Shown here: piece after piece, positions 6,456-8,071 of the stretch | How positions within the stretch are numbered: the first letter of the stretch is position 1 | Layout of the letters: every line of letters starts with the position of its first letter | Assembly (NCBI GenBank): GCA_040752295.1 | Contig: JBFMFE010000087.1 | Span: forward strand, 1 to 8,071 | DNA: 8,071 nt | Origin: JBFMFE01 sp040752295 | GTDB lineage: Bacteria; UBP15; UBA6099; JBFMBQ01 | Direction: 5' to 3' | Notes under the pieces: model-generated | What the model saw: the letters and a program-made list of their open reading frames with translations, nothing else | Databases searched by the model: none | What the model was told of the DNA's origin: nothing | Translations under genes and position numbers: made by a program

Positions 6456-6478
6456 TTTGCGGCGCGGAACGCCGCAAA
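6456..6478. repeat. Perfect 9-bp inverted repeat, second hairpin after flgM
   Basis: TTTGCGGCG, loop CGGAA, CGCCGCAAA. It is a strong hairpin on either strand, begins two bases after the terminator's T run, and has no T run of its own on either side. It may reinforce 3'-end stability or pausing. It is not a recognised repeat family from this window alone. Confidence 0.6.
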
Positions 6479-6525
6479 GAATGACTGCGGCGCTGCGGGC
6501 GGCAGGGTTTCACAGCCCGTCAGCC

Positions 6526-6534
6526 TGGTATAAT
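6526..6534 (+). promoter_or_regulatory. Extended -10 promoter of the GH31 gene
   Basis: TGGTATAAT contains a perfect TATAAT with the TGn extension. Upstream, TTTCAC at 6508-6513 is only a weak -35 at a short 15-base spacing. The start would fall near 6541, ten bases before the GGGGAGG ribosome binding site (6551-6557). It lies after the flgM terminator, which fits independent transcription. Confidence 0.6.
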
Positions 6535-6563
6535 CTCGAGTGTATTTTTCGGGGAGGTGTCGA

Positions 6564-8071
6564 ATGGGCGTTCGGGAGAGGGAATCAAGGGATGTGTGCG
6601 GAAAGGGCTTCGCGCGTGTGAGGCGCGGCTCGACGGCGTGTCTGTTTTTTGTGTTATTTGCGGCGGTTTTGTCGGCTGCGGGAGTGAGCGCCGCAGACGG
6701 CGGGGGCGGTTCGACGGCGCCCGGTCCGGCGGCTGTCGGCGGAGTGCTCGAGGCTCGTGTTGCGGACAGCCACGTTCTTTTCGTATGCGGGGTGGGGGAG
6801 GGTGTGGGGAAGGTTTTTATAAGGATTTCGTTTCCGTTTCCATCCGCGGTGCGCGTTGAGGGCAGGTTGAACGGCGAGCCGGCGGGCGCGGTCGAGTCTG
6901 TGAAATTCGAGGTGAAGCGGGACGAAGGCGTTTATGAGGTCTCGAACGGCGTCGTTTCGGTGAGGGTCGAGGAGCGCCGGTGGAAGATGAGCATAACCCG
7001 GAACGGCGGCGGGGTCGTTTTTGCGGAGTTTGACGGAGGGGGGGATTTCAGCGGCATGGGCGTGGGCGCGGGGATGGTGCGCGTTACCGCCGCGATGCAT
7101 CCGGGGGAGCGCTTTTACGGGTTCGGCGAGAAATTCGACGGGGTGGACCAGAGGGGGAAAGAAGTGACGATGGAGCTTTCCGACGCGTATCAGTCCACGA
7201 CGGGGGCGACGTACAAGTCAATCCCGTTTTTCATATCGTCGGGAAGGTACGGCATTCTGTTGAATTCCCCCATGAGATGCGTTTTCAGGATGGGGAGCGT
7301 AAGCGACGGTTTTTACTCATTCGAGGTTCCGGATGGGGAGATAGATTACTACGTTTTCGCAGATGAGGGCCCGCTGGGGGTCATAAGGGATTACACGGAG
7401 GTGACGGGGCGGATAAAGCTCGTGCCGAGGTGGGCGCTGGAGCCGTGGCTGTCGCGGCGGGAAATGGTCGGCTGGACGAACACTGCGACGGCGGAAGCGG
7501 ACGTGGACATGATGATCGCCGACGGGTACAGGCTGGGCGTGGTTCTGTGGGAAGGATTCAGGAGGCGGTTTTACAGGACATACGAGAAGCAGGTCCCGGA
7601 CATCACCGACCTTGTGAACAGGTGGCACAGGATGGGATTGAAGCTTGTTTTCTGGAGCATGACGGGACAGCTGGACGACACGCCGGAAGAGAGGGAGAAA
7701 TACGGTTTCAGCGAAGAGAGAAACGGCGAGTTTTTCGTGAGGAACCCGGACGGGTCGTTTTTGCTGGGCGGCATTCACGGGGGCAAGGTATACATTGACC
7801 CGACCAACCCGGAGGCGATGGAGTGGTGGCTGAAGACGGTTTACGAGCACCGTTTGTTGGGCGAGGGGGGGGCGTCCACTCGCGAGAAGTGGAATCTGGA
7901 CGGCGTGAAGATTGACTTTTGTGAGTTTTTCCCCGGTGACGAGACGCCGGTTCTCATGAAGGACCGGCGCAAGGGGATGGCGAACATTCACCCTGTGCTG
8001 TTTTCGGAGAGGGTTTATGATTGGCGTCAGGAGATGAAGCCGGACGGGGGCATCACGTGGGTACGCGGTGG
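6564..8071 (+). CDS. Secreted glycoside hydrolase family 31 protein (alpha-glucosidase/alpha-xylosidase-like), 3' end outside window
   Basis: 502 codons are in the window and the frame is open to the edge. GGGGAGG lies six bases before the ATG. A Sec signal peptide is clear: Arg/Lys-rich residues 1-22, hydrophobic 25-40 (ACLFFVLFAAVLSAAG), cleavage probably after VSA or VSAA (43/44); no lipobox, so periplasmic or released. Residues about 50-290 are the beta-sandwich N-domain with the GH31 motif FYGFGEKFDG at 184-193. The catalytic barrel follows, including IDPTNPEAMEWW and GVKIDFCEFFP, in which D451 matches the GH31 nucleophile (compare KTDFGE in E. coli YicI). The acid/base Asp lies downstream, beyond the window. 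Odd: a glutamate (E330, LWEGF) stands where the family usually has an Asp lining subsite -1, by eye alignment. GH31 covers alpha-glucosidases, alpha-xylosidases, sulfoquinovosidases and lyases; the pattern is closest to the YicI-like side, but the substrate cannot be assigned. Confidence 0.9.
   Translation, partial: MGVRERESRDVCGKGFARVRRGSTACLFFVLFAAVLSAAGVSAADGGGGSTAPGPAAVGGVLEARVADSHVLFVCGVGEGVGKVFIRISFPFPSAVRVEGRLNGEPAGAVESVKFEVKRDEGVYEVSNGVVSVRVEERRWKMSITRNGGGVVFAEFDGGGDFSGMGVGAGMVRVTAAMHPGERFYGFGEKFDGVDQRGKEVTMELSDAYQSTTGATYKSIPFFISSGRYGILLNSPMRCVFRMGSVSDGFYSFEVPDGEIDYYVFADEGPLGVIRDYTEVTGRIKLVPRWALEPWLSRREMVGWTNTATAEADVDMMIADGYRLGVVLWEGFRRRFYRTYEKQVPDITDLVNRWHRMGLKLVFWSMTGQLDDTPEEREKYGFSEERNGEFFVRNPDGSFLLGGIHGGKVYIDPTNPEAMEWWLKTVYEHRLLGEGGASTREKWNLDGVKIDFCEFFPGDETPVLMKDRRKGMANIHPVLFSERVYDWRQEMKPDGGITWVRG

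Noticed and set aside
6564..6630. Twin-arginine signal peptide on the GH31 protein (Arg-Arg at 20-21)
   Set aside because: The residues around the pair (VRRGSTAC) do not fit the S/T-R-R-x-F-L-K pattern. An ordinary Sec signal explains it.
7317..7991. 224-codon minus-strand frame opposite the GH31 gene
   Set aside because: The plus strand carries the GH31 signal peptide, FYGFGEKF and KIDF motifs in one continuous frame. The antisense product is His/Pro/Arg-rich without motifs.

Overview
The window looks like GC-rich chromosomal DNA from a motile, probably strictly anaerobic bacterium. The reasons are a glycyl radical enzyme (an oxygen-sensitive class), a FlgM-type anti-sigma factor behind a near-consensus sigma-28 promoter, and an exported glycosidase with an ordinary Sec signal peptide. 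I cannot fix the phylum by eye. No mobile element, rRNA, tRNA gene or CRISPR array is visible.

Layout. The left three quarters (35-5939) hold three minus-strand genes, read right to left: a CCA-adding/poly(A)-polymerase-type tRNA nucleotidyltransferase with an HD domain (4461-5939), a pyruvate-formate-lyase-like glycyl radical enzyme (1827-4430, 867 aa), and an iron-type alcohol dehydrogenase joined by an Ala/Pro/Lys/Gln-rich linker to a C-terminal SCP2 lipid-carrier domain (35-1720, 561 aa). The first two are 30 nt apart and may be cotranscribed. The dehydrogenase follows after 106 nt, which contain an extended -10 promoter candidate and a strong ribosome binding site. A 158-nt divergent region (5940-6097) separates this block from the plus-strand genes. 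It carries a leftward sigma-70-like promoter, a 19-bp pure A/T tract and a rightward sigma-28 promoter. On the plus strand follow flgM (6098-6403), a rho-independent terminator and a second hairpin (6427-6478), then an extended -10 promoter and the start of a secreted glycoside hydrolase family 31 protein (6564 to the window end, truncated).

How the parts work together. The pair at 35-4430 is the most interesting: a GCVE-type glycyl radical enzyme (the motif of diol/choline-lyase-type and decarboxylase subfamilies) next to a Fe-alcohol dehydrogenase suggests radical elimination or cleavage that yields a carbonyl product, which the dehydrogenase then reduces (or an alcohol which it oxidises). 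The attached SCP2 domain suggests a hydrophobic substrate. No radical-SAM activase and no microcompartment shell gene lies in the window, so the activase must be elsewhere. flgM appears to be a single-gene, sigma-28-driven unit, which would make a negative feedback loop on flagellar gene expression. The GH31 enzyme is an independent transcription unit for extracytoplasmic glycan breakdown. The tRNA nucleotidyltransferase is housekeeping.
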